A DNA stretch of 64,000 nucleotides from NCBI RefSeq assembly GCF_000016505.1, contig NC_009706.1, positions 992,001-1,056,000 on the forward strand. Reading direction: 5' to 3'. Shown here in pieces: positions 18,773 to 27,507 of this stretch. Each line of letters opens with the position of its first letter. The first letter of the stretch is position 1. The stretch comes from Clostridium kluyveri DSM 555 (GTDB taxonomy: Bacteria; Bacillota; Clostridia; Clostridiales; Clostridiaceae). The notes under the pieces are model-generated. The model saw only the letters and a list, made by a program, of their open reading frames with translations, was not told the DNA's origin and made no database searches. The position numbers were made by a program, and so were the translations under genes.

Positions 18773-19420
18773 ATGAAACTATTTATAGATACTGCTAATG
18801 TGGATGAAATAAGAAAAGCAAATGATATGGGCATAATATGTGGAGTTACAACTAATCCTTCCTTAATTGCTAAGGAAGGTAGAAATTTTAAAGAAGTAGT
18901 AAAAGAAATAACTGATATAGTAGATGGTCCTATAAGTGCAGAAGTAATAAGTTTAGAATGGAAAGAAATGGTAAAAGAGGCCAGGGAACTTGTGAAAATA
19001 CATAAAAATATTGTAATAAAGATTCCAATGACACAAGAGGGCTTAAAAGCAGTAAAAGTTCTTTCACAGGAAGAAATAAAGACAAATGTAACTCTAATTT
19101 TTTCTGCAGCACAGGCGCTTTTGGCTGCAAAAGCTGGAGCTTCATATGTAAGCCCTTTTCTTGGAAGATTAGATGATGTAGGTATGGATGGAATTAAATT
19201 AATAGAGGAAATAGTAACTATATTTAAAGTTCAGAATATAGTTACTGAAATTATAGCTGCTAGTATAAGAGGACCTATACATGTAGTTAAATGTGCTGCT
19301 TTGGGTTCTCATATTGCTACAGTTCCATATAAGGTTTTAGTGCAGATGTGTAAGCACCCTTTGACTGATATTGGTATAGAAAGATTTCTTAAAGATTGGG
19401 AAAGTGTTCCTGACAAATAG
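18773..19420 (+). CDS. tal: Transaldolase, short (fructose-6-phosphate aldolase/TalC) type
   Basis: 215-residue TIM-barrel aldolase of the small TAL/FSA subfamily. The Schiff-base lysine is K83 in VIKIPMT. Other family marks are the start [22 protein letters not shown] at 24-31 and the active-site region SPFLGRLDD. It moves dihydroxyacetone units between pentose phosphate intermediates; an FSA-like activity cannot be excluded from sequence alone. AAGAGGAGG precedes the ATG. A 12-bp A/T inverted repeat follows the stop codon. Confidence 0.93.
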   Translation: MKLFIDTANVDEIRKANDMGIICGVTTNPSLIAKEGRNFKEVVKEITDIVDGPISAEVISLEWKEMVKEARELVKIHKNIVIKIPMTQEGLKAVKVLSQEEIKTNVTLIFSAAQALLAAKAGASYVSPFLGRLDDVGMDGIKLIEEIVTIFKVQNIVTEIIAASIRGPIHVVKCAALGSHIATVPYKVLVQMCKHPLTDIGIERFLKDWESVPDK

Positions 19421-19423
19421 TAT

Positions 19424-19460
19424 ATTATATAATTACTAAATTTGTTACTAATTATATAAT
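19424..19460 (+). terminator. Probable terminator after tal
   Basis: ATTATATAATTA (19424-19435) and TAATTATATAAT (19449-19460) form a 12-bp stem, followed by AAAATTTT. It is all A/T, so termination strength is uncertain. Confidence 0.45.
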
Positions 19461-19480
19461 AAAATTTTAAGAATACATAG

Positions 19481-19509
19481 TTGACATAATAAATTGGTTG
19501 TTATATAAT
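19481..19509 (+). promoter_or_regulatory. Consensus sigma-A promoter with no gene behind it
   Basis: TTGACA (19481-19486), a 17-base spacer and TATAAT (19504-19509): a perfect match in both boxes and spacing. The only rightward transcript it could make ends at the terminator at 19765-19790, since the next gene is on the other strand. Confidence 0.7.
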
Positions 19510-19515
19510 GACTAT

Positions 19516-19790
19516 GAAATAAAAGTTAATTAAGTGCAATTTGTAGATAGCTGATTACATTCTGAAATATACGCAAGCTTTTGTTTTGAACTACATTATT
19601 TAAACGGAAGTTCAATATTTAGATGGGTACATGTATCCTCTACTAGTTCTTAAATATGAGGAAGATGAATACATCTGTGAGGACATCCACCTGTAGTTAT
19701 ATAGGTGTCAAAATAAAGTTTAGCGGTATTTTGGATAAGTGTAATCGTTAAGGTTATGATTTTTAAAGAGAGATTTTAATCTCTCTTTTT
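19516..19790 (+). ncRNA. Candidate small RNA of about 275 nucleotides
   Basis: The stretch between a perfect promoter and an intrinsic terminator contains no convincing reading frame; the longest ATG frame seen is about 31 codons and lacks a Shine-Dalgarno. It has hairpin potential. TCCTC near 19633 can pair with GAGGA near 19658, extended by CAT/ATG, GTA/TAC and GAT/ATC blocks with small bulges into an irregular rod. CACCT and AGGTG near 19690-19710 form another hairpin, and GATTACA near 19553 can meet TGTAATC near 19740. No SRP, RNase P or tmRNA hallmark is present. A 6S-like RNA is conceivable but not shown. The class is unknown. Confidence 0.45.
19765..19790. terminator. Intrinsic terminator, probably bidirectional
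   Basis: AAAGAGAGAT (19765-19774), loop TTTA, ATCTCTCTTT (19779-19788), with T-runs in both orientations. It can end the candidate small RNA rightward and the anti-sigma operon leftward. Confidence 0.8.
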
Positions 19791-19839
19791 ACGTATTGTA
19801 TAATAAAGTGGTGTCATTAATGGGGATTTTATATTTATA

Positions 19840-20838
19840 TTAGTTAATTGATTTAGCTATAGATAATATAGAGTCTTTAGATATATTACCACATATAGTA
19901 TATTCAATATTGTCTTTAGTCCACCATATCTGTACTATAGGAGAATCTGAAACAGTTGGATCATTATATATATATATATATCCTTGGATTTTATCATTAA
20001 TAGATACTTTTTCACCAGAAATATTAAAACTATTATAAGAAAGTTCTTTACTTTGGATTAACTTAAAATATTTATTTTCGGGGTTGCTATAATCGATAGT
20101 TATAGTTTTTCCTGTTTCTGTATCTTCTGGAATATGTATATTTGTCAGTGCAAAATTTTCTGGTATATAGGAAGGCATAGAAATATTTCCGCCAAAATAG
20201 TCTTGTGCATTAGCAAGGCTTAACATATCTGGAGATGTGGTTTTAGTTTCCTCCGGACTTTCTGTTGGGTTTGCCGCGGTGGTTTTATCTTCAGATTCTA
20301 GATTTTTATTTTCCACTGGATAATCAGTAGTATCATTTGATTCAGGTAGTGAAGTTGTAGTATTATCGTTGTTATTTATATTAGATTTTGAATCTTTTGA
20401 ATCTGAAGTAGAATTAGATTTTGAATCTAAATCTTTTTTAGTATTTTGAGAAATTTCACTGTTAATTGAGGGATTATCTTCAGCCGGTATTGATTTTTTT
20501 GATTTATCCTCTGTAGTTTTTAATGCGGGTTCTGTGGATTTTCCTATAATTTTATCTAAGGCTTTAATAGACACCCTTGCAATAGGATTATTATATATAT
20601 ATTTTTTAGTTATATTACTATGGAAATTAGTATAATGATGATAATCTATTAGAGCAAATATAATTATTGCAGTAGATATACCTATAGCATATATAGGTTT
20701 TAATCTTAATTTCTTTTTATATTTGCACTTTTTTAGAGTATCATCTTTTAGCTTTTCAGTTACATGGATGTCTTTTAAAACTAAATTAGTTATTTCCCTT
20801 AAATTTCTCATGTTATCCTTCATATTCAATACTACCAC
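19840..20838 (-). CDS. Membrane anti-sigma-type protein with DUF4367-like C-terminus
   Basis: 332 residues from the GTG at 20838; starts at 20823 or at 20811, one base after the sigma stop codon, are equally plausible. The basic N-terminal cytoplasmic part (about 1-50) should bind the sigma factor. A single membrane helix follows (about 51-68, IYAIGISTAIIIFALI). Next is a serine/threonine/aspartate/asparagine-rich spacer (about 100-210), then an extracellular domain (about 212-332, ANAQDYFGGNISMPSYIP) resembling DUF4367. No zinc-binding HxxxCxxC motif is seen at the N-terminus. It overlaps or abuts the ECF sigma gene, the usual pairing for control by sequestration. The signal is unknown. Confidence 0.78.
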   Translation of the reverse strand: MVVLNMKDNMRNLREITNLVLKDIHVTEKLKDDTLKKCKYKKKLRLKPIYAIGISTAIIIFALIDYHHYTNFHSNITKKYIYNNPIARVSIKALDKIIGKSTEPALKTTEDKSKKSIPAEDNPSINSEISQNTKKDLDSKSNSTSDSKDSKSNINNNDNTTTSLPESNDTTDYPVENKNLESEDKTTAANPTESPEETKTTSPDMLSLANAQDYFGGNISMPSYIPENFALTNIHIPEDTETGKTITIDYSNPENKYFKLIQSKELSYNSFNISGEKVSINDKIQGYIYIYNDPTVSDSPIVQIWWTKDNIEYTICGNISKDSILSIAKSIN

Positions 20839-21334
20839 CTATATTATATTTTAATATTCCTCTTGCTCTGTAAAGTCTGCTTCTTACAGTACCTTCAGGT
20901 ATCTTTAAAATTTTACTTATTTCGGAGGTGGACAATTCCTGATAATAATACAAGAGTATAACTTCCTTGTATTTTTTCGGTAAATCCATAACCTTCTTTA
21001 AAATATCTTCGTATTCTATATTTTTAATTACAGTATCTTCTGTATCATTTAAATCATCTGTAGAATTAAATATTCCGTATTCAGTATCATCGAATCTCAG
21101 AACTTTTTTTATCCAACAACTTCTAAGCATATCTCTACAAGTGTTTATGGTTATAGTAAGTATCCAAGTCTTTTCACTGCTTTTTCCATTGAATTTATCA
21201 AAGTTATTGTAAACTTTTATAAATACATCCTGAAAGACATCCTCTGCCAAATGTATATCCTTAAGATAAATGTAGGCAGTCCTTAGTATGTCATTTCCAT
21301 AACAATTCATTAGCCTTTCCAGCTCCTTGTCCAA
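20813..21334 (-). CDS. ECF-family RNA polymerase sigma factor
   Basis: 173 residues, typical of group 4 sigma factors. Region 2 spans about 8-75 (ILRTAYIYLKDIHLAEDVFQDVFIKVY; then TWILTITINTCRDMLR). A short acidic linker follows (DTEYGIFNSTDDLNDTED). Region 4 spans about 110-165 (LPKKYKEVILLYYYQELSTSEI, then PEGTVRSRLYRARGIL). The start is TTG at 21334, chosen because GAAGGAGG lies six bases upstream. It is co-transcribed with the membrane protein that follows, its likely anti-sigma factor. A self-regulated promoter is expected, but I could not find an ECF -35/-10 pair with correct spacing. Confidence 0.9.
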   Translation of the reverse strand: MDKELERLMNCYGNDILRTAYIYLKDIHLAEDVFQDVFIKVYNNFDKFNGKSSEKTWILTITINTCRDMLRSCWIKKVLRFDDTEYGIFNSTDDLNDTEDTVIKNIEYEDILKKVMDLPKKYKEVILLYYYQELSTSEISKILKIPEGTVRSRLYRARGILKYNIGGSIEYEG

Positions 21335-21761
21335 ATTATCCTCCTTCCTCTATATTAGACGGAATATACTTATTTTATGCTCCTGGTTCATAACTATATT
21401 TTCATAGCATCAATTAGAAAATATAAATTATTCCGTAATTCTGCATATATAGATTATAATTTTTGTCTTATGTAAAAATTATTGTTTTTTAGTCATGTAA
21501 TCATTTTTAATATGGATTCTTGAAAATTCCATATTAAAGTATTCATTATAATTAATTTTAAATTAGGATTTTTAAACTGTAAAGTATTTAAATTTTCTTA
21601 TAATTAATACTTTCTGGAATATAATTAAAATTGAAAGATATAATTAATATAATGTTTATTTATTATTTTATATTTATACAAAATTTTTTATTAACAAATT
21701 ATATGTTTTTGTATATAATAAGACTAAATAAATTTATATTTTAAAAGGTAAAATATTTTTC

Positions 21762-21790
21762 TTGATTATATTAAATTTATGTAGTATTAT
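21762..21790 (+). promoter_or_regulatory. Promoter of the T-box operon
   Basis: TTGATT (21762-21767), a 17-base spacer, TATTAT (21785-21790), directly ahead of the T-box leader. The stretch 21335-21760 is very AT-rich and I see no gene in it. Confidence 0.5.
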
Positions 21791-21796
21791 GAAACT

Positions 21797-22114
21797 GTAA
21801 ATTTAATACATAGTAAATTAATAATAATTGCGATGATGAGAAGAGTAAATTACACAAAACTACAAGAGAGAATTCCCCTTGGGTGTAAGGGAGTTTTGGT
21901 GGGAGGTAATTGAAGTGCATCTTTGAGCACTGAGTTGAATCTTAGTAGATTTCAGCGTGTACGTACGTTAAAACGTTGAGGTATGATTGTACCAATAAAG
22001 AGTTTTCACATGTAAACTTGTATTTATATAGTTTTTATAAAGTTTATATGGGATAAACAGAGTGGAACCGCGGAAGTAACCTTCTGCCTCTGTATAGAGG
22101 CAGAAGGTTTTTGT
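21797..22114 (+). promoter_or_regulatory. T-box leader, cysteine-specific
   Basis: A T-box riboswitch that senses uncharged tRNA. The conserved antiterminator segment GTGGAACCGCGG is at 22062-22073. Its TGGA (22063-22066) would pair with a tRNA ending UCCA, and bacterial tRNA-Cys has discriminator U73. The likely specifier is TGC at 21916-21918, preceded by GAAG and followed by the expected purine A, reading cysteine. A stem I with GAGAGAA and a GGTGGGAGG segment precedes it. The terminator is at 22078-22114. The operon makes cysteine from methionine-derived homocysteine, in full agreement: low charged tRNA-Cys should raise expression. Confidence 0.88.
22078..22114 (+). terminator. T-box terminator hairpin
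   Basis: 14-bp perfect stem, 22078-22091 with 22096-22109, loop GTAT, then a T-run. It competes with the antiterminator formed by the T-box sequence. Confidence 0.9.
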
Positions 22115-22194
22115 TTTTCAAAATTCCGGAATTTGAAGAACATTTTTTATTTAGAATTAAAAATTAATTATATATTTTAGGAGGATAAATAATT

Positions 22195-22827
22195 ATGAAT
22201 TCAGTAGCTTATTTTGATTCTATTGCAGATAGGTGGAATGTAATTAGGGAAGATTATTTTGAGGATAGATTGAAGTATATTGTACTTTCTAAGTTTAATA
22301 TAAATGATAAAATATGTGCAGATCTAGGCTGTGGAACAGGATTTATTTCTTTAGCTCTATCTCAAGAAGCAAAACTGGTGTTTTCTATAGATAATTCTAG
22401 AAATATGTTAAAGGAATTGCATGATACATCTTCAGATAGAGGAATAAAAAATATATATCCTATAAAGGGTTCAGCAGTGGATATTCCTTTATTTGATGAG
22501 TCTATAGATGCTGTTTATATGAATATGGCACTTCATCATGTTGTGGATGCTGAAAAAGTAGTAAAAGAAGCCTATAGAATTTTAAAAAATAAAGGAACAT
22601 TTATCATATCAGATGTGGAAGAACATGATGGAGAATGGGCAAAAATTGAAATGCATGATGAATGGCTGGGATTTTCTCATGAACAAATAAACCATTGGAT
22701 GGATGAAGCGGGATTTAAAAAAATAGGCATTGAGACTACAGAGTTAAAAGGTAAGGCCTATTCAAGTGAAGGTGAATATATGGAAACAGGAATATTTATA
22801 GCAAGCGGGGTTAAGGAAGGAGAATAA
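22195..22827 (+). CDS. SAM-dependent methyltransferase of the methionine-to-cysteine operon
   Basis: 210-residue class I methyltransferase. Motif I is ADLGCGTGF near 43-51, the acidic end of strand 2 is in FSIDNS, and the post-motif region is IDAVYMNMALHHVVD. In Clostridium acetobutylicum the matching gene is ubiG of the ubiG-mccB-mccA operon, and in Bacillus it is yrrT. Its presumed role is to turn SAM into SAH, feeding homocysteine to the next two enzymes; the methyl acceptor is not known. AGGAGG precedes the ATG, and the stop is three bases from the mccB start, suggesting tight co-translation. It is controlled by the cysteine T-box upstream. Confidence 0.88.
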   Translation: MNSVAYFDSIADRWNVIREDYFEDRLKYIVLSKFNINDKICADLGCGTGFISLALSQEAKLVFSIDNSRNMLKELHDTSSDRGIKNIYPIKGSAVDIPLFDESIDAVYMNMALHHVVDAEKVVKEAYRILKNKGTFIISDVEEHDGEWAKIEMHDEWLGFSHEQINHWMDEAGFKKIGIETTELKGKAYSSEGEYMETGIFIASGVKEGE

Positions 22828-22830
22828 CTA

Positions 22831-23979
22831 ATGAAAATTGAGTCATTGTTGATACATGGTGGAATAGATGGAGATAAAATTACGGGAGCAGTTAGTGTGC
22901 CTATATATCAAACTTCTACTTACAAGCAGGAGGCACTTGGTAAAAATAGCGGTTATGAATACTCTAGGACAGGAAATCCCACAAGAGAAGCTGTGGAAAA
23001 ATTAATTGCAGATTTAGAAGAAGGATGCAGAGGGTTTGCCTTTGCATCAGGACTTGCGGCTATATCAGCAGTGCTTATGCTCTTTAAAAGTGGAGATAAG
23101 GTAATACTTTCTAGTAATGTATATGGAGGAACCTTTAGAGTTGTAGATAAGATATTTAAAAATTTTAATTTAGAGTATGAATTAGTAGATACCAGTGACC
23201 TGGAAAAAGTTAGAGAGAGTCTTAATCGAAATCAAAATGTTAAAGCAATATTCATTGAAACTCCTACTAATCCTCTTATGACTATAACGGATATAGCAAA
23301 GATAAGTGAAATTGCCAGAGAAAATAAAGTGATGACAATTGTAGATAATACCTTTATGACTCCATATCTGCAAAAACCTATAAAATTGGGAGCTGATATA
23401 GTACTCCATAGTGCTACTAAATATTTGGGGGGACACAGTGATTTGATTGCTGGTCTCCTTGTAGTAAACAATGAAGAATTAGGAGAGAAAATTCATTTTA
23501 TTCAAAATTCTACAGGAGGTATATTAAATCCATTTGACAGTTGGCTTCTAATAAGGGGAATAAAAACATTGTCTGTTAGGATGGACAGACACGATGAAAA
23601 TGCTAATTATACAGCTGAATTTTTAAAGGGAAATAATTTAATAGATAAAATTTATTACCCAGGATTTTTAAACCATCCTGATCATGAAATTCAAAAATCT
23701 CAGGCCAGAGGATATGGAGCAATTATCTCTTTTGTATTAAAAGATGAATTAGATATAAATAAATTTTTTAAAGGATTAAAACTTATAACTCTAGGAGAAA
23801 GTCTGGGAGGAGTAGAATCCCTGGTATGCCATCCAGCTACTATGACCCATGCAGCTATACCTTATGAGATAAGACAGGAGATTGGAATAGAAGATGGGTT
23901 AATTAGATTGTCTGTAGGTCTTGAAAATAAAGAAGATCTCATAGAAGATTTAAAAAATGCATTGGAGTTTGCAAGATGA
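22831..23979 (+). CDS. mccB: Cystathionine gamma-lyase-type PLP enzyme
   Basis: 382 residues of the Cys/Met metabolism PLP family. The cofactor lysine is K197 in HSATKYLGGHSD. The tyrosine/arginine phosphate-binding segment YEYSRTGNPTR (42-52) and SGLAAI are also present. In this operon it should split cystathionine into cysteine, 2-oxobutyrate and ammonia. Homocysteine lyase side activity, releasing H2S, is common in the family. It follows the methyltransferase by three bases with AAGGAGGAG, and precedes mccA by 41 bases. Cystathionine gamma-synthase cannot be ruled out by sequence alone; the operon order supports mccB. Confidence 0.9.
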   Translation: MKIESLLIHGGIDGDKITGAVSVPIYQTSTYKQEALGKNSGYEYSRTGNPTREAVEKLIADLEEGCRGFAFASGLAAISAVLMLFKSGDKVILSSNVYGGTFRVVDKIFKNFNLEYELVDTSDLEKVRESLNRNQNVKAIFIETPTNPLMTITDIAKISEIARENKVMTIVDNTFMTPYLQKPIKLGADIVLHSATKYLGGHSDLIAGLLVVNNEELGEKIHFIQNSTGGILNPFDSWLLIRGIKTLSVRMDRHDENANYTAEFLKGNNLIDKIYYPGFLNHPDHEIQKSQARGYGAIISFVLKDELDINKFFKGLKLITLGESLGGVESLVCHPATMTHAAIPYEIRQEIGIEDGLIRLSVGLENKEDLIEDLKNALEFAR

Positions 23980-24020
23980 TATAATCTGAAAAGCAAAAAA
24001 TAATATGGAGGAGTACCAAT

Positions 24021-24932
24021 ATGGTTTATTATAATGATATAAAAGAAATGGTAGGAAATACTCCTATACTAAAATTAAATAATCTTAATGTAAAAAGAGA
24101 GATTGGTATATTTGCTAAATTGGAGAGTTTTAATCCTGGAGGAAGTGTAAAAGATAGAATTGGATTATATATGATAGACAGTGCAGAAAAAAAAGGGCTT
24201 TTAAATAAAGGATACACTATAGTGGAGGCTACAGCAGGGAATACAGGATTAGGTATTGCACTTGGAGCATTAAATAGAGGATATAAGGTTATATTTGTAG
24301 TTCCGGAAAAATTTTCACAGGAGAAGCAAATATTGATGAAAGCTTTAGGTGCAGAAATAATAAACACTCCAAAAGAAGAAGGCATGTTAGGTGCTATAGA
24401 AAAGTCTCAAGAGCTTCTTCGTGATATACCGAATTCAATTTCGTTAAAACAGTTTGAAAATGAAGATAATCCTAAAGCACATTATCTAACTACAGGTCCT
24501 GAAATATACATGGACATGGAGGGAAATATAGATTATCTTGTAGCTGGTGCAGGCAGTGGTGGAACCTTTACAGGTGTTGCACAGTATTTGAAAGAAAAAA
24601 ATAAAAATATAAAATCAATTTTAGTTGATCCAGAAGGTTCTACTATGGGAGGAGGAACTGAAGGATGCTATGGTATTGAGGGTATAGGTAATAACTTTAT
24701 CCCTGAAACTATGGATATGGGTTTAGTAGATAAAATCATAAAAGTGAATGATGAAGAAGCCTTTCATATGGTAAGGAAACTGGCTGAAAAAGAAGGATTA
24801 ATAGTTGGCTCTTCTTCAGGTGCAGCTCTGGTAGGAGCCTTAAAATTAGCACAGTCCATAGATAAAGGAAATATAGTTGTAGTATTTCCAGATAGAGGCG
24901 ATAGGTATTTTAGTAAAAATATTTATCATTAA
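24021..24932 (+). CDS. mccA: Cystathionine beta-synthase / cysteine synthase-like PLP enzyme
   Basis: 303-residue fold-type II PLP enzyme. The Schiff-base lysine is K44 in GGSVKDRIG. The asparagine loop is EATAGNTGLGIA and the phosphate cup is AGAGSGGTFTG. In Bacillus and C. acetobutylicum, MccA joins homocysteine to serine or O-acetylserine to give cystathionine, the substrate of MccB. O-acetylserine sulfhydrylase activity is possible. There is no C-terminal CBS regulatory domain. TATGGAGGAG precedes the ATG. It is the last gene of the T-box operon; the GH18 gene follows 67 bases later with its own Shine-Dalgarno. Confidence 0.9.
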   Translation: MVYYNDIKEMVGNTPILKLNNLNVKREIGIFAKLESFNPGGSVKDRIGLYMIDSAEKKGLLNKGYTIVEATAGNTGLGIALGALNRGYKVIFVVPEKFSQEKQILMKALGAEIINTPKEEGMLGAIEKSQELLRDIPNSISLKQFENEDNPKAHYLTTGPEIYMDMEGNIDYLVAGAGSGGTFTGVAQYLKEKNKNIKSILVDPEGSTMGGGTEGCYGIEGIGNNFIPETMDMGLVDKIIKVNDEEAFHMVRKLAEKEGLIVGSSSGAALVGALKLAQSIDKGNIVVVFPDRGDRYFSKNIYH

Positions 24933-24999
24933 GCTAGAACAGAAATAGAAGTAATGAATATAATGATTAATGATAATAAATAAAAAGGAGCGCCTATAT

Positions 25000-26298
25000 T
25001 TGAATATACACGTAGTTCGTCCTGGTGATTCTATATGGTCCATAGCTAGAAGATTTGGAGTTACTCCAGATAGCATTATAGATGCCAATGGTATTGAGCC
25101 TCAGTTAAGTTTAGTAGTGGGAGAATCACTTGTAATTCCAACCAAAGAAAGAGCATACAGAGTAAGACCAGGAGATTCACTATGGTCTATATCTGAAAGA
25201 TTTGGTGTCTCTGTAAATAGCATAGCCCAATTAAATAATATTTCAGACCCTTCAGCCATTTATCCTGGAATGGTACTTAGAATACCAGATAAGTCAAAAA
25301 ATTATGGTGTTATTGAAACTAATGGCTTCATACAGCCTTCTAATGTTGATAGAGAAACCAGAATTGTAAATGATGCAGCTCCATATTTGACTTATATAAC
25401 TCCTTTTAGCCACCATGTTACAGCAGAAGGGGGATTGACTCCACTTAGAGATGAAACTATTATTAGTCTGGCCAGAAATAACAGAGTAGCACCATTGCTT
25501 TCTGTGACCAATTTGTCAGGAGCAAATTTTGATACAGAATTAATAGGGAATATATTAAATAATGAAAATCTTCAAAACACTTTAATAAATAATATAATAA
25601 ATACCATGGATAAGAAGTCCTATTATGGAGTTATAGTTGATTTTGAAAGGATTCCACCTTCTGATAGAGAAGAATACAATAACTTTCTTAGAAAATTAGT
25701 ATCAAGAGCCCACCCATTAGGGTATGTGGTAGGGACCGCATTAGCACCGAAAACATATGATGTAACAGTTGGCGCCTGGCATGGAGCTCATGATTATAGA
25801 GCTCATGGCGAGATAGTTGATTTTGTTATAATAATGACTTATGAGTGGGGATGGTCGGGAGGACCACCTATGGCAGTTGCACCAATTAATGAAGTACGTA
25901 AAGTAATAAATTATGCAGTAAGTGTAATTCCACCTAAAAAGATAATGATGGGGGTTCCTTTATATGGATATGATTGGACACTTCCTTATACTCCAGGGGG
26001 TGAATTTGCAGAAAGTATTGGAAACCAAGAAGCAGTAAATAGGGCTAGGAGATATGGGGCACAAATTAAATATGATACTAAAGCTGAGTCTCCTTATTAT
26101 AATTATATAGATGAAGAAGGCAGAGAGCATGTAGTATGGTTTGAAGATGCCAGGAGCATGGAAGCAAAATATAAACTTGTAAATGAATATGGATTAAGGG
26201 GGGTAAGCTTTTGGCAGTTGGGCAAGGCTTTTCCACAGAATTGGAGAATTCTAGACAACATGTTTCAGATTACAAAGGTTATACCACCTGTAAGTTGA
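25000..26298 (+). CDS. LysM-GH18 cell-wall or cortex hydrolase (YaaH/SleL-like)
   Basis: 432 residues from the TTG at 25000, chosen because AAAAAGGAG lies just upstream; an earlier in-frame ATG at 24970 would precede that site. Two LysM domains (about 3-46, VVRPGDSIWSIARRFG; about 50-94, RVRPGDSLWSISERFG) bind glycan. A GH18 domain follows (about 110-432), with catalytic DFE in GVIVDFERIPPSDREEY and later VIIMTYEWGWSGGPP and MGVPLYGYDW. The closest described proteins are B. subtilis YaaH and Bacillus SleL, which cut spore cortex peptidoglycan. There is no signal peptide, consistent with a spore coat enzyme. It ends at a strong terminator. Confidence 0.9.
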   Translation: MNIHVVRPGDSIWSIARRFGVTPDSIIDANGIEPQLSLVVGESLVIPTKERAYRVRPGDSLWSISERFGVSVNSIAQLNNISDPSAIYPGMVLRIPDKSKNYGVIETNGFIQPSNVDRETRIVNDAAPYLTYITPFSHHVTAEGGLTPLRDETIISLARNNRVAPLLSVTNLSGANFDTELIGNILNNENLQNTLINNIINTMDKKSYYGVIVDFERIPPSDREEYNNFLRKLVSRAHPLGYVVGTALAPKTYDVTVGAWHGAHDYRAHGEIVDFVIIMTYEWGWSGGPPMAVAPINEVRKVINYAVSVIPPKKIMMGVPLYGYDWTLPYTPGGEFAESIGNQEAVNRARRYGAQIKYDTKAESPYYNYIDEEGREHVVWFEDARSMEAKYKLVNEYGLRGVSFWQLGKAFPQNWRILDNMFQITKVIPPVS

Positions 26299-26327
26299 AG
26301 GTACATTAAAAAAATATATACAGATTT

Positions 26328-26375
26328 AAAAGGGAAATTGATATAAAATTTATTGTTTATCAATTTCCCTTTTTA
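26328..26375 (+). terminator. Terminator of the GH18 gene
   Basis: 16-bp stem, AAAAGGGAAATTGATA (26328-26343) with 26358-26373, followed by T residues. The remainder of 26376-26516 shows nothing recognisable. Confidence 0.85.
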
Positions 26376-26516
26376 AATTATATTGATATGAAGATATTTA
26401 CAATAAATAAGCGCTGATGGAACAATAGAAAAGAATACCAAAAATTAAAATACATCTATTGGACTAAGTGCATTTTAAAATGTAACTGCTAAAGTTAAAA
26501 TTAATTTATATCAATT

Positions 26517-27329
26517 TTAAGATTCACATAATGCCAGCTTCTCATAATGTTTATATAAGGAGTGAAAATCCCCGGTATAATTTTTGTGCCAGGGTTTTTT
26601 CTTTCCACAAAAGTGGATTATAGAAGTATTATTGATGATATAATCCATATTAATATCTCCCTTGCTTAGAAGTCTATTATATTTGTAATATCTTGGATCA
26701 TAATTAAATAGTATTTCGTCAATTTTTTTTATATGTTTAGAATATAGTGCGTTGATTATATCTTGATCTGGTAGTATAAGTTTGTTTTTATTTTTATCCA
26801 CGAATTCATAGATTTGGTCTTCTTTTATTATATTTTTTTGAAGATTAATATTCATTAAAAGAACTCCAGAGTTGTAATATGTTTCAATTTCGTAGGGTTT
26901 CAACCTTAATTTATTAATTTCCTTAACGGGTAATGTACTGTGGTGTGCTGCAGCATAAAGATATTCAGAAATATCAATATCATATAATTTTCTTATTTGA
27001 TTTATAACAATAATGTCCGGATCAAGATATAATATCTTATTTATAGTTGAAGGCAGAAATTTAAATGCCAGCAGCCTATAATATATTTCTTTAGTATAGT
27101 GTTTTGTTAAAGGGGCATGTTTAAAATATTCATCTTCTATAGTTATAATGAAAAGTTTATGATCTTCTTTTTTTATAAATTGAGCTATATCATAGAATTC
27201 GGTTTCTTTTATATTTGAATGCATTATATAAATACAAAATTTTTCTTTTGGATTATTTAAAAATAGAGATTTAAGCATAACTTTTAGTGGTTTTAAATAA
27301 TTTGAATCTAATGTAACAAGAATGTTCAT
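26517..27329 (-). CDS. Glycosyltransferase family 8 protein
   Basis: 270 residues of GT-A fold. The N-terminus NILVTLDSNYLKPLKVMLKSL is typical of GT8, and the metal-binding DxD is DPD in LYLDPDIIVI (about 100). Then come YYNSGVLLMN and LPDQDIINALY, with the C-terminal INNTSIIHFCGKKKPWH motif providing the HxxGxxKPW signature. It should transfer a hexose, often galactose or glucose from a UDP-sugar, to a surface glycan or protein; the acceptor is unknown. A GGAG precedes the ATG. It is a single gene between unrelated genes. Confidence 0.9.
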   Translation of the reverse strand: MNILVTLDSNYLKPLKVMLKSLFLNNPKEKFCIYIMHSNIKETEFYDIAQFIKKEDHKLFIITIEDEYFKHAPLTKHYTKEIYYRLLAFKFLPSTINKILYLDPDIIVINQIRKLYDIDISEYLYAAAHHSTLPVKEINKLRLKPYEIETYYNSGVLLMNINLQKNIIKEDQIYEFVDKNKNKLILPDQDIINALYSKHIKKIDEILFNYDPRYYKYNRLLSKGDINMDYIINNTSIIHFCGKKKPWHKNYTGDFHSLYKHYEKLALCES

Positions 27330-27507
27330 CTATATTTTCTCCATATTAATAATTTTATTTTTAGGCCATCATTTTACAAGCACTCTTATGTTCTTCGAAA
27401 TAGAGAATAAATCCAGGTAAGCTCCACCTGAAAAAATAACTTTATAAACTTACTATAGCATAAATCCTGATATACTAGAGTCGGAATTTTAAAATTAGAT
27501 ATATAAA

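Noticed and set aside
19516-19790. SRP RNA, RNase P RNA or tmRNA identity
   Set aside because: The conserved cores expected for these RNAs are not present. A 6S-like fold remains open but unproven.
21334-21420. ECF-type autoregulated promoter (GAAC...CGTC) ahead of the sigma gene
   Set aside because: The GAACC and CGTC boxes found on the minus strand are about 23 bases apart, too far for an ECF promoter.
21911-21920. Valine (GTG) as T-box specifier codon
   Set aside because: Shifting the frame by one base gives GTG, but TGC followed by A, the TGGA discriminator contact and the cysteine operon all agree on cysteine.
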